From Chaenocephalus aceratus (taxonomy: Eukaryota > Chordata > Actinopteri > Perciformes > Channichthyidae), in contig JAMFTG010000211.1 of NCBI GenBank assembly GCA_023974075.1, positions 27,501-91,500 on the forward strand: a DNA stretch of 64,000 nt, given 5' to 3'. Every line of letters begins with the position of its first letter. The first letter of the stretch is position 1. The notes below the pieces were generated by a model that saw only the letters and a program-made list of their open reading frames with translations, was not told where the DNA came from and did not search any database. Of this stretch, positions 46,898-57,445 are shown in pieces. The translations under genes and the position numbers were made by a program.

Positions 46898-48604
46898 ATG
46901 ATATGTCAATAAACCTTAGAAAATCTTGAAATCTTGAAAGGGATGTGCAAAATAGTCATTATATACAGTCTTTAATGAACTATTAGTAAAGAATAACGAG
47001 TAATGAATATACTTTATAGGGATCGTATTAATATCTAATAATAAAAATAATTAAATTCAATAACATGCTTTAACCACCAGGTGTCCCTTTATATGAGCTG
47101 TGCACCTTTATGGTGTAAATACAGCCTATCTACCAATTGGATCAAATATAAAAGTGAGCCGAATTAGTGTTGATACTGCAAGGAGACGTATTGTGTGAAA
47201 ATAAATGTAAGATGTTGTTTAATGGCTGATATATTTATGATCCACGTCACGTTTTCAGTTCCTCATGTTTGTCTAGAGGTCTTCTCATCAGGGCTCTATA
47301 AATACAGAACTACGAAAGATATGTAATATTTAATGCAGCCGAACCGTGTATTACAATGCCGTTATGTGATGACTTTCAAAGAGAAAAGCAAGCACACTCG
47401 GAATAAAGTATTTTTTTATTTTTTTTAAAAATGTTTTCGATCTGTTTCCGGTATTTGTTAACGACGATGTGCTGTGAGATGTGAGACTGGAATTGCACAG
47501 GGGGAAATAACGTAGGCTATCTTTAGATGCGGATTTTGTTAAACTAATATGTTTGCGCTGTGGACCAACACTATACATTACTATACAAGGGGGGTAGCAA
47601 TAAAGATAACACCATTAAACAGTTACACAACATAACAGAAATAATATCGATAGCAGCGTCCCTAGCAACCACCTTGGTAACAATGAAAACGTCGCGATTT
47701 CCTGAAGTAATCTTTGTAATAACTAGCAAACTAAAGATCATGTACATCCACTGCACACATAATCTGAAATAACAACTCATATTTCTCGCATCAAATGACA
47801 TCAAAACGCATTTTAATGGCCAAACTAACTTTAAAATAGGCATTTTCCACCGAGAATAAAACGAAGTTCGGCCATGTTTTCTTTTTCTGCAGGGAGAAAT
47901 TTGAAGATCATGTGACATAGACGCCAGCCATCGGAATGAATGGTGAAAAAAACGGGGTTTGTCAAACAGAGCACATGGTGTAGTCCAAACGATAGCTGGG
48001 GATTCTGGGTAGTGTAGTGTCTTCTGCCATCCTTTACTCCGAAAATATATGTGTTTCTCCGAATCGAAGGGGAAAAATACAAAAGCATTGCACACAATTT
48101 AAACCAATCAATGTTGTGTAATTAACAAGGATAATCTGGTGTTTTTTAGTCGATGAGTAGTGCAGATATCACTGTAAAATCAATCGACAGTAAGAGGAAT
48201 ACTTACTTCCGGGTGTAAAATCCTCTGTTATCCAATGGGAATGGACGCTCACATTACCTTTAAGGGCAGCCGACACAAACGAATGCCGTGCTTCCATGAG
48301 CGTCAAATCCCGACGCAGATGGGAATACATTGCAATCAGTTGAAAGCTATTTGCGTCCCTTCATGACGCTGAAGGAGCCTAGGAGCGTCACAATTGGACG
48401 CCACGGACACTGACCAAACGTCGCTATTGGATGCTTAGGGAGTGAGAGTGTGTTGCCATACTAGGCGTAAAAGTTACACCCGGGCGCAACGCATACAGGG
48501 CTTAAGTCTAAGTGGTGCACTAGTCATAACTTTAGTTTGGTCTTAACCTTCGGTTCTACGTCGGACGTAGAGTTACGCCCAGCTTATGCCCAGCTGGTGC
48601 ACTC

Positions 48605-48940
48605 CACTCCTGGCTCCAAGATGGTGGAATGAGCTCCCCATTGACATCAGAACAGCAGAAAGCTTACACACCTTCCGGCGCAGACTGAAAACTCATCTCT
48701 TTCGACTCCACTTCGAGCGATATAACTATTAACAAAGCACTTATATACTAATAAAGGACTGGCTTATCTAAAGCCAGTTGAGTAGCACTTGAAATGTTTT
48801 TGCTCTATGAAACCTGATGTACTTTATGATTCTGTTTTCTTGAAGTTTGTATTTTGTTGGTCGAACGCACTTATTGTACGTCGCTTTGGATAAAAGCGTC
48901 AGCTAAATGCAATGTAATGTAATGTAATGTAAATCCTGAC
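48605..48940 (+). mobile_element. L2-type LINE 3' end, 3' piece of the split copy
   Basis: Encodes APRWWNELPIDIRTAESLHT and on to THLFRLHFER, then the 3' UTR with GTCGCTTTGGATAAAAGCGT and a (TGTAA)n tail at about 48,909-48,933. Confidence 0.85.
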
Positions 48941-49119
48941 GTAACATGAAGCATGTGACTTAAACAGCTGAGGAGAATGTAACCTTCCTCACATTAATAC
49001 ATGAAACATGTCTTCCAAGTCCATCAACATTTCCACATTCTTCTCCCAACCTTTGAGATTTGACTGGTGTTTTTGTAACGCTTTAATGGCATCAGTTCAC
49101 AAGAGCGGCTGAAGAAATC

Positions 49120-49439
49120 CTACAGTCCAGCATGTATCTTGTTCTTCAATCCAAGGACTTTGGGGGAAAGTCTTTCACCATCCACTTGCAAGAGCACTTT
49201 CTGAATGAATTCATAGTAGTACCTTAGCTCTTTGAGGTAAGCCATGTTTAGTGTTCATGTTCTCCCAGCATGATGGCACAAGCTCGGGCTACAGATCCAA
49301 TGTTGTCCAGAATGATTAGTCCTTCAACAAAAATCCCAACGTCGTCATAATGTCCAGGTTCTCCACCCTCCTTGTTGGTGACATATATGCCCATGGTAGA
49401 TTTCTGCAGGTCTCTGGTGACGTCATCTCCTTCGATGTC
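49120..49439 (-). pseudogene. terminal-exon remnant of an expanded fish gene family (tentative)
   Basis: Minus strand after a plausible acceptor (TTTAAATATACAG at 49,440): reads DIEGDDVTRDLQKSTMGIYV, then HYDDVGIFVEGLIILDNIGS and IMLG. A deletion and frameshift follow, and it resumes AYLKELRYYYEFIQKVLLQV to KVLGLKNKIHAGL and a stop. This resembles the last exon of an uncharacterised protein family that I recall as multiplied in teleosts (I..VLEN...SAC.LLGLIY...KY...FE..QK..L.LD..KLS.KV..LKNKL). Function unknown. Confidence 0.5.
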
Positions 49440-49469
49440 CTGTATATTTAAAGAAAAAACATGTATTTA

Positions 49470-50130
49470 TTCAATATTCACCTTCTCTGGTCAGAACATT
49501 CCACTCTCACCAACGGTTACCAATCTGGGAGTTAAAATGGATCCTCACCTGACCTTTGAGGCCCACATCAAGCAAATATGCAAGACCTCTTTCTACCACC
49601 TGAGAAATATTGCGAAACTCCGCCCCACACTCAGTCTGCCAGATGCTGAAAAGCCTGTTCACGCCTTTGTCTCCTCCAGGCTGGACTACTGTAACGCACT
49701 TCTCATTGGGATTCCTAGCAAGAACATCCAGAAGCTGCAATACATCCAAAACACCGCTGCTAGGATCCTGATGAGAGTGCGGAAGTACGAACACATCACA
49801 CCCATCCTCAAATCACTGCACTGGCTCCCGGTCTCACTCAGGATTGACTACAAAATCACCCTCTTCACTCATCAGTGCATATATGGAAATGCTCCCTCCT
49901 ACATCAAGGAATTGCTCACCCCACAAACCTCCACGAGGAACCTACGTTCAGTAAAGGCAAACCTCCTCATCCCACCAAGGACAGAACTGAAGACCATGGG
50001 AGACCGAGCCTTCTGCTCCGCTTCTCCGAGAATATGGAATGTGCTCCCAAGCCAGCTGAGGACACCACAGACTGTGGAGGCTTTCAAAAAAGGCCTAAAA
50101 ACGCATCTTTTTAGAATAGCCTTTAACTAG
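49470..50130 (+). mobile_element. LINE (L2/CR1-like) reverse transcriptase C-terminal region
   Basis: Open frame encoding VTNLGVKMDPHLTFEAHIKQ, LDYCNALLIGIPSKNIQKLQ, HWLPVSLRIDYKITLFTHQC and WNVLPSQLRTPQTVEAFKKG. This is the conserved region after the reverse transcriptase core of L2/CR1-group LINEs, 5'-truncated. A different family from the 39,186/48,605 copy. Confidence 0.85.
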
Positions 50131-50880
50131 ATTTTTAAATCCCCCACATTATGCCATGCCGGCATGAATGTCACAGCTTTTATTATGTTGTTTTAACACA
50201 TTAAAGAATACTTTAGGTTAAGGTCTTCTTTTAAATAAGGAAAAAGCTTTGGGGGTATCTACAGATAAATATTAAGCCTGACAAAGTACTTAACGTCTAA
50301 TATATTGCTTTCCCGCAATGTTAACTATGTTGAAGCACTTATTTTAACTGATATTATACATATGAATTATACTCTTATGTATGTAGATAGTATAAGAAAT
50401 GTGCTGAATATGACAGTTTAATGGTGGAAGTACACACATATTGATAGATGTCTTGTAATGCGCTGTTGAGGAACCTGTGACCCAAGATTTTCATTCATTG
50501 CATACACCGTGTATATGATATATGATATGTCAATAAACCTTTGAAAATATTGAAAGGGATGTGCAAAATAGCCATAATATACAGTCTTTAATTAACTATT
50601 AGTAGAGAATAACGAGTAATGAATATACTTTATTACTCGTTTGCATTCATGTCAATTGCAGATACATGTTTAGTCTTCTCAAGCACCAACTATCAAATAT
50701 CTCTCCTGATTGTTGGCACTTGACAATCACCTTACTTGAATTTTACTCAGGTGTAACTAAAGTCTGCTTTCAGGGTTGTTTATATTTCACATCATTAATC
50801 AGAATCTGCAAAGTAACTCAAATAAATGTAGTGGAGTAAAATTACCAGGTTAACATCTGAATTGTAGTGGAGTAATAATT
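50131..50880. repeat. repeat related to the interior of the large TIR element
   Basis: About 50,315-50,640 aligns with 45,640-45,860 plus 46,898-47,020. It shares GATAGATGTCTTGTAATGC and GGGATGTGCAAAATAG and lacks the hAT insertion. Confidence 0.7.
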
Positions 50881-50890
50881 AATAATACCC

Positions 50891-51240
50891 ACAGGAGCAA
50901 GTTCAGGTGAAGTGTCTTGCCCAAGGACACACCGGCTTTACAGACGCAGCAGCGGCGGGTTTCACCCCTTGATCTGAAGATCATTGCAAAGCGCACTGCG
51001 CCACACCGTCCATCTTCACGCCTCGAAGTCATCGAGGCGCTTTTACAAATACACATTAGTATTATACATATACTGTGGACAATACCCACAGGAGCAAATC
51101 TGGGTGAAGTGTCTTGCCCAAGGACTCAACGGCCTGACGCAGTGGCGGCAGGAGCGGGTTTCGAACTGGAGTTCCCCAGCACCCCCCTTGATCTGATGAT
51201 CAGATGCACAGACCACTGCGCCACTGCGCCACCCGTCACG
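50891..51240. repeat. two tandem diverged copies of a fish interspersed repeat
   Basis: Both contain AAGTGTCTTGCCCAAGGAC and a GCGGGTTTC(G) box followed by TTGATCTGA and CACTGCGCCAC. No tRNA cloverleaf can be drawn. Confidence 0.6.
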
Positions 51241-51263
51241 ACAGAATTACAAAGTAACAATGA

Positions 51264-51800
51264 GCTGTCATGTTATTACATTGCATTTAGCTGACACTTT
51301 TATCCAAAGCGACTTACAATAAGTACATTCGACCAGGAAGACACAACCTTGAAGAAAACAGAATCATAAAGTACATCAGGTTTCAAAGAGCCAAACATTT
51401 CAAGTGCTACTCAACTGGCTATAGATAAGCCAGTCCTTTATTAGTATATAAGTGCTCTGTTAGCAGTTCTTTGTTAGTAATTCTATCGCTCGAGGTGGAG
51501 TCGAAAGAGATGAGTTTTCAGTCTGCGCCGGAAGGTGTGTGAGCTTTCTGCTGTCCTGATGTCAATGGGGAGCTCATTCCACCATTTTGGAGCCAGGATA
51601 GCAAACCCATGTGTTTTTGCTGATGGGAACTTGGGTCCCCCTCGCAGCGAGGGTGCAGCGAGTCGTTTGGCTGATGCAGAGCGTAGTGCACGCGCTGGGG
51701 TATACGGTTTAACCATGTCCTGGATGTAGGAAGGGCCAGATCCATTCGCAGCATGGTACGCAAGTACCAGTGTCTTGAAGTGGATTCATGTGGGTATATA
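51264..51800 (-). mobile_element. L2-type LINE 3' fragment (uninterrupted relative)
   Basis: Minus-strand reading encodes PARALRSASAKRLAAPSLRG, AILAPKWWNELPIDIRTAES and on to THLFRLHLER, with the same 3' UTR as 48,605-48,940. It serves as the empty-site reference for the Harbinger insertion. Confidence 0.85.
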
Positions 51801-51867
51801 TTAATGCTGCGCATTATGGACACAAGCGATGTTCACCCATTTAGTAATTATATGTTTTACATTTGAT

Positions 51868-52175
51868 AACACCAATGTGTTTAATACTGGCAACTTCTAA
51901 TTGTGGGAAAAACGAAAACGTTCAGTAGAGACGTCCCATAGAACATTTTGCGAAACACAATAGCCAGCATGTTTAGTTCTGGCATTCGATTCCAGTTTTG
52001 GATAGTCTGGCGTGGTTTCGTTCCATTTCAAACAGCTGTTTGACGCTCGGTGTAACCTTGGCGCACTGCCTCTCCAACATCCAATCCCAGAGCTTGAAGA
52101 TTAATCACGGGGACTGTAGTCCTAAACGATAGCTGGGGATTATGGGTAGTGTATTGTCTTCGGCCATCCTAAACT
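51868..52175 (-). repeat. inverted diverged copy of 44,870-45,205
   Basis: Shares GCCAGCATGTTTAGTTCTGG-type and CGATAGCTGGGGATTATGGG segments with the large TIR element interior, in opposite orientation. Confidence 0.7.
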
Positions 52176-52697
52176 CCTAGAGGCCTACGTCTGTTTCCGG
52201 TTATTTTTATTTTGAAATTCAGTTCCTGACGGACGCCAAAAAAGCCAGAGATTATGGAATTAAACCAATAAATAAAAGGCCAGTAGGAGCAGTCTGCAGA
52301 AGGGAGCAATTTCCATAGAGCCCCATGTTAAAATGAACAACAGCAGAAATAAACATGTTTACATTGTGGTTCAACAAAACATATTCTCTGTATAGTTAGA
52401 TTCCCCCTTCATGACTACTGTGTGGGGGGGGGGTGACTTGTTTTATAACGCAAACCTTTTAGTTATATTAGGTCTTAAAGTATTTGCATAAATTAGGGCG
52501 TGGTCACCTTGAGTGACAGGTCTCTACAGTGAGTGCTGCTTCTAGCTTTCTGTCTCTGCTAGCTCCGTTAGCTCAGTAAGCTCCAGGATGCAACAGGGGC
52601 GAGGCTGCGAGGCTGATGCAGTGAACACAACTTGAACTCGTTGATGTGTTTGTTGTGTCTGGTGGAGTATTCTTCATTTAAATATCGGACTTATCTT

Positions 52698-53095
52698 ATG
52701 GCTCTAAGGTTAAAACAGACCGTCCCTGAATGCAGTTTCTTCGGTAAGTGAAATTCAAGCACTTTATTTCTTAATGGTCTTTTTATTCAGCTAAGCTACA
52801 TCTGTGCTAACGATGGTATCCGTAGCATACAAGTTAAAACATATTAGAGAAGTGTAACACATTAAGAAGGATCTAACACACCTCTTTCATAAATAACACA
52901 CTTACTCTGCAAAAATGTCTGACAAAAAACAAATATGTTTTATGTTTCTTGTAATTTATGTTAGGAAAGGACATACATGAAGGACACAACTGCCTCACCG
53001 TTTTCTCAGAGGGGCAAGAAGAAAATGAAAAGCTGATATGTATGGTCTACGAGCCCTGGCTCAGCCTTTTAAGGTTACTTAAAATGTTTTCTTAA
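52698..53095 (+). CDS. possible two-exon short ORF (58 codons), unknown
   Basis: ATG at 52,698; exon 1 ends at 52,743 before GTAAGTG. Exon 2 starts at 52,965 after TTATGTTAG and is open to TAA at 53,093-53,095, giving MALRLKQTVPECSFFG then KDIHEGHNCLTVFSEGQ... Splice signals fit and the frame is kept, but the product is short and matches no family I recognise. It may be a 5' exon pair of a longer gene or a decayed exon of the 49,120 family. Confidence 0.25.
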
Positions 53096-53887
53096 TGTTC
53101 TAAAAATGTTTAGGACCCCTGTCAGTCAATCGTCCTAACTTTTCACCCCCTTACGGCGCCCCTGCTGGCAGGTGTGGTACAGGCCAGGGTGTGGAAACGC
53201 AGGTGGTGATGGTCGGGGCACAAGGAGCTGTGCTTCGGAGGACAGCGTTGGTGGCGGCCGCCTTGATGAGTCAAAGATTGGGCTCGCTAACTCAGCCCCG
53301 GGGTTTGCAGAGGTCAAGCTCGTGACATTAAGGCGTGCTGCTGCAACGGCAGGTGCAGGGTCGCCAGCAGCTGCATCGGCTGCAGTTCTTTCATCGCTAT
53401 TTCGTTTTAATAAATCCTTTTAAGCCAATTTCTGATATCCATTTTGTAATTCAAACAGAAATGGGAGTCTACAGAATGCACAATAAACAATAAACAAATC
53501 CAGAATAGGCGGCAGAGTGTGACGCTGTGATTGGTCTAAATGTGGACGAATCACAAATCACAACAGACACATTAATTTATTTGACGTAGCCTGCGATTTT
53601 TTTTTCAGTTACTATCTGACATCACATCATCGCCACCCCTGTTGGCGTGGCCTGGGCCTGGTGGTGGGGCCCAATGTGATATATTTTCATGGGGCCCAAA
53701 ATCCCTGGCGGCACCCCTGCCTGCCAGCATCCTCCTCCTCCTGCACTACAGACGCTACCTACCTACAAGTACTATTGGGCCAGCAACCGCTCAAAGACCA
53801 ACAGCCCCAGATGATCTTGGGGTTAATGAACCCAACCAGGTGAAACTGGATCGTTATCCAGGGAGCAGTGGCGGCCGGCCCATAGGC
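53096..53887. other. spacer with repeat fragments, no gene
   Basis: GC-richer patches (about 53,140-53,420; 53,640-53,830) contain short chance ORFs only. A GTGGCGGCCGGCCCATAGG motif directly precedes the retrotransposon primer-binding-like site. Confidence 0.5.
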
Positions 53888-53905
53888 TGGGGGCTTGTCC
53901 ATTCC
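53888..53905 (+). promoter_or_regulatory. putative primer-binding site (tRNA-Pro-like)
   Basis: TGGGGGCTTGTCC matches the 5' 13 bases of the classic tRNA-Pro primer site with one change. Confidence 0.4.
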
Positions 53906-54245
53906 GGTAAGGTAAGCTTGTGTTGGGAGTTAGTTCATTATTTGTGCGGAGTTTCCCCTGGTAGGTTGTAGCGACGGTTCCCTTGGGATCGTTGGGGGGG
54001 GTGTTTAATGTTGTGGTGAAAGTGGCTGAAGCCTCGGCTTGGGGGCATGGCCGTGGTCGCAGTATTGTTGCTAGCTTGCTAGTCGCTTTGCTGGGCCAGC
54101 GGTCTCCAGTGCAGAAGTACCCGCCGCAAGTAACTACATGAAGACTAGGGAGGAGATTAGTTAGCGGGTGTCGTAGTTAGTGGGGGAACTCCAATCATGT
54201 ATTTGTGCTTTCGTCTCAGTGTAAGCTCCGGTGTTGTGTGGTAGT

Positions 54246-55552
54246 ATGGCAGATGTAGACGCATTTATCAGGGCTCCGTCTCAGGAAGCCCTTGGCAATT
54301 TCTCAATGGAGCAGCTGCTCGTTATTGCTTAACATTTCTCGGTGGATATCGTCAGCGATAAGAGGCTAGAAAGCACTATAAAAGACTCTATTGTGTCGGC
54401 ATTAGGTGCAACGGGAGTGCCTCCGGCAGAGAAAGGAGGGGTGTTGTTAAAACCGCTGTTGCAGGCTAGTTCACTGTCCTTTGAGCAGCAGAAGGAGATG
54501 TTATTGTTGCAGCTGAGTCATGACAAAAGGAGGTATGAGATGGAGTTTGAAAAGGAAATTGCGGTGGAGCGGATGCGGCAGGAGACTGAGAAAGCCAAAC
54601 TGGATATGGAAGGACAACGTCTTTCTATGGTCAGAGATGGTGCGGTGTTGGGTGAGTGGCACGGTGAGCAGGTTCCCAGGTCTCAGGCCCGGTTCGATGT
54701 TAACAACTTGCGCTTGTTACCGCAATTTAATGAAAGTGATCCTGACACTTTTTTTTTGCTTTTTGAATGGGTAGCTAAGGCTAGGGATTGGCTGGATGCT
54801 GACTGTGCCCTGGTGCTTCAGTGTGTGCTCACAGGAAGAGCACAGTCCGCATATTCTGCGTTATGTCCGGAGGACATACAAACTCGTTCCTGAGGCTTAT
54901 CGACAGCGTTTTAGGTCCTTGGAGAAAAAACAGGGTCAAACATATGTGGAAATGGCGAGGGATTTGTCTGTTCATTTTAAACATTTGGTTAGCTGCTCTG
55001 GATATCACTTCTTTTGACAATTTGGGTGAACTCATGATTTTGGAACAGTTCAAAAACATTCTTCCTGACAATATTGCTACTTATATAACAGAACACAGAG
55101 TAACTTTGGCGTCCGAAGCTGCGGTGGCAGCGGATGAGTTTGTGTTACTTCATAAGGGGAGGTTCGGAGGGCGCGCGGGAGCTCTACCTGTTTTTGAAGG
55201 AAGTAGAAGGGCTGTTGATGTTGGTTCATTGGGGATGGATCCAAAGAAAGTGGCTTGGGAAAAATCTGAGGATACTTGTAACTATTGTCGTGAGAAAGGC
55301 CATTGGAAACCAGAATGTCCGGCGCTTAGAGCAAAATCCAAGGGAGGAAAATGTGTGGGTAAACCAGTTGCATTAGCTGTTCCGGTGAAAAGCTGCTGTG
55401 TTGACGAGGTGCTTACGGACCACTTATGGGGATCAGAGGTTTTGGCATCCTATGCTCCTTTTATAAGAGAGGGCTTGGTGTCATTGGTAGGTAGGAATGT
55501 CAGAGTTCCAATTACAATTTTGAGGGATACACCTGTATCCCTCAAAATTTGA
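54246..55552 (+). pseudogene. gag with SCAN-like capsid region and zinc knuckle, broken
   Basis: ATG at 54,246 (MADVDAFIRAPSQ); in-frame TAA at 54,330. Next comes a coiled-coil Glu/Lys/Arg-rich segment (about 54,470-54,620). A capsid segment with LLPQFNESDPDTFFLLFEWV breaks near 54,870 with a deletion plus frameshift. YKLVPEAYRQRFR, then ILPDNIATYITEHRVTLASE and AADEFVLLHK follow in other frames. CCHC knuckle CNYCREKGHWKPEC at about 55,277-55,318. The PEAYRQRFR...AADEFVL pattern is the SCAN-like fold from which vertebrate SCAN domains are thought to derive. Confidence 0.8.
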
Positions 55553-55811
55553 CTCCTTTATCGTTTTATCGTTGACTCCTTTATCGCCTTTGTCTGTGGA
55601 AAGTGACACTGGTGACACGGTTCGGAGTCGGGGGATGGGATTAGCGGTTTTCCCTGTTCCTGTTCATAAGATGTATCTTGACTGTGACCTTGTTAAAGGG
55701 GAGGTAGCTTTTGGTGTACGTCCAGCTTTTCCAATCGAGAGTATACATTTCATTCTGGGTAACGATTTGGCAGGTGGTAGAGTCTGGGCTGATGTTCCCT
55801 CTGTGTTGTGA
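55500..55811 (+). pseudogene. retropepsin-like protease remnant
   Basis: ITILRDT precedes the catalytic motif, but the expected DTGAS sequence is replaced at 55,531-55,549 by a short inverted repeat. The distal part (MYLDCDLVKGEVAFGVRPAF, HFILGNDLAGG) is recognisable in another frame. Confidence 0.7.
55516..55549. repeat. perfect 15-bp palindrome inside the protease
   Basis: AATTTTGAGGGATAC and its exact reverse complement separated by ACCT, followed by a short direct duplication (GACTCCTTTATCG twice). Confidence 0.95.
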
Positions 55812-55999
55812 GTCACTGGTGGTCTGATTGAGTCAGGATCTGAGAAGCGCTCTCCAGTGGTGCCAGATGTCACGGCCTCGTGTGTGATCACACGTGCTAG
55901 GGCCAAAAGGGATCATGACTTGCTACCAGATGGAAAGTCAACTGACACAGTGGAGGTTCCATCTTTGTCTGAGTTTTCGGTATTACTTAACACCATGAG

Positions 56000-57445
56000 G
56001 TGGGAGAGGAGCAACGTCAGGATTCTTCGTTGAAAGACCTTTTTGACTGTGTTGCGCCAGTTGCAGAGGGGGAAAACGCTTCAAGTGGATACATGTTGCA
56101 TAATGACCTGTTGTTTAGAAGATGGGTTCTTGTGGCTGTTGATGGTGGGGGAACTGAGGTTTTTCAGCTGGTGGTGCCAACTAAGTTTCGTCCTCTTGTC
56201 CTGAAAGTCGCACATGATGAGTGTGGACACTTTGGGGTTCGGAAAACATATTTGAACATCCTGAAACACTATTTTTGGCCATGTCTAAAGAGAGAGGTGT
56301 CGCAGTATATTAGAACATGTCATGTGTGTCAGCTAACAGGGAAACCAAACCAGAAGATCAAACCAGCACCACTACAGCCGATACAAGTGGTAAGTGAACC
56401 GTTTACACATCTCATTGTGGATTGTGTGGGCCCTTTACCATGTTCAAAGTCTGGTTGCAAATATCTGCTGACTGTGATGTGTCAAACCACTAGGTATCCA
56501 GTGGCTTATCCTTTGAGGTCGATTACAACTAAGGCTGTGGTTAAGGCTTTGTCGCAGTTTATTTCAATATTTGGTATTCCTAAGGTCATCCAGAGTGATC
56601 AAGGCTCCAATTTTTTGTCTCACATGTTTGCTCAGGTGTTGAAGCTTTTGAAGATTAAGAAGAACCAGTCAATAGCTTACCACGCTCAAAGCCAGGGTGC
56701 CTTGGAAAGGTTTCACCAGACATTGACATCCTTGTTATGTGCTAACTGTACTGAGCTAGATGGAGACTGGGAGGAAGGTCTCCCTTGGTTGATGTTGGCT
56801 GCAAGGGAGGCGGTACATGAAGGTACGGGGTTTAGCCCTAATGAGTTGGTTTTCGGACATGCTGTACGGGGTCCCTTGGCAGTGCTGAAAGAGGGTTGTG
56901 TTGACACTGAGTCACCACGGAGCTTGGTGGATTATGTGAATGGCTTCAGACGTCGTTTGGTTGTTGCTTTGAGTATGGCACGGGAAAAGCTGTCAGTAAT
57001 AATAATATATTTAATTTATATAGCGCTTCTCATCTGCCAAGACAAATCTCGAAGTGCTTCAAAGTAAGTGTCTCAAAGTAAAATGAAGAAGTTCTATGAC
57101 CGTCGTTCGGCACAACAGGAGTTTAATCCAGGTGACCAGGTTCTATCACTTATGCCTATTGTTGGTTCCCCATTTCAGGCTAAGTATTCAGGTCCGTACA
57201 CTATCATTGAGAAAACTTCTGACCTAAATGATGTTGTGGCAACACCAGAACGAAGGAAGACCAAACGCCTCTGTCATGTAAATCTTCTGAAACCCTACCA
57301 CAAGCGGGAGGGTAACACAGACACAGAGGTGGAGAAGGATAAAGTGCAGCCGGCTGTTGTGGTGACACATGGTTTGACGCATGAGGGAGATATAGTGCCC
57401 GAACCTGATGATAGTTTGCTCTGTGGTCTTTTGAGAAATTCGTAA
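56000..57445 (+). pseudogene. integrase of the Gmr1-like element (interrupted)
   Basis: HHCC zinc motif in HDECGHFGVRKTY...CHVC (about 56,212-56,330). Catalytic D,D,E in LIVDCVGPLP, VIQSDQGSNF and HAQSQGALERFHQ. GPY/F-type C-terminal module (FQAKYSGPYTIIEK...CHVNLLKPYHKR) at about 57,170-57,310. An insertion of about 70 bp at 56,993-57,066 introduces a stop. The frame is the same before and after, and a TAA at 57,443 separates it from RT. The 5' end is frameshifted from protease. Confidence 0.88.
56990..57066. mobile_element. short retroposon fragment inserted in integrase
   Basis: AATAATAATATATTTAATTTATATAGCGC... ending CGAAGTGCTTCAAAGTAA, a common fish interspersed-repeat end. Flanked by GTAA/AGTAA. 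Confidence 0.6.

Larger units (their letters stand above)
44402..48475. mobile_element. large TIR element (about 4.1 kb) with 0.5-kb inverted arms
   Basis: Arms 44,418-44,925 and about 47,955-48,462 are inverted copies with few mismatches (e.g. CACTCTCACTCCCTAAGC, ATTCCCATCTGCGTCGGGAT). The interior holds a hAT derivative (45,867-46,897) and no transposase of its own. Part of it (44,870-45,205) has a diverged inverted relative at 51,868-52,175. Confidence 0.75.
39373..48604 (-). mobile_element. Harbinger-type element with AGTGGAGTGCACCAG termini, invaded by other elements
   Basis: Begins AGTGGAGTGCACCAG and ends with its reverse complement, flanked by a 5-bp duplication CCTGG within a LINE. 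Pieces of a HARBI1-like transposase on the minus strand (40,434 to 39,627) belong to it. Later insertions are the TTAA MITE (39,755-40,133), a retroviral remnant (about 40,477-44,315) and a large TIR element (about 44,402-48,475). Element class for these termini is inferred from the transposase. Confidence 0.6.

Noticed and set aside
47571..48095. 174-codon minus-strand ORF
   Set aside because: It lies largely in the inverted arm of the TIR element, whose mirror copy does not keep the frame; no family resemblance.
50891..51240. tRNA gene suggested by GGTTTCGAAC-like box
   Set aside because: No paired stems for a cloverleaf; the sequence is a tandem fish interspersed repeat.
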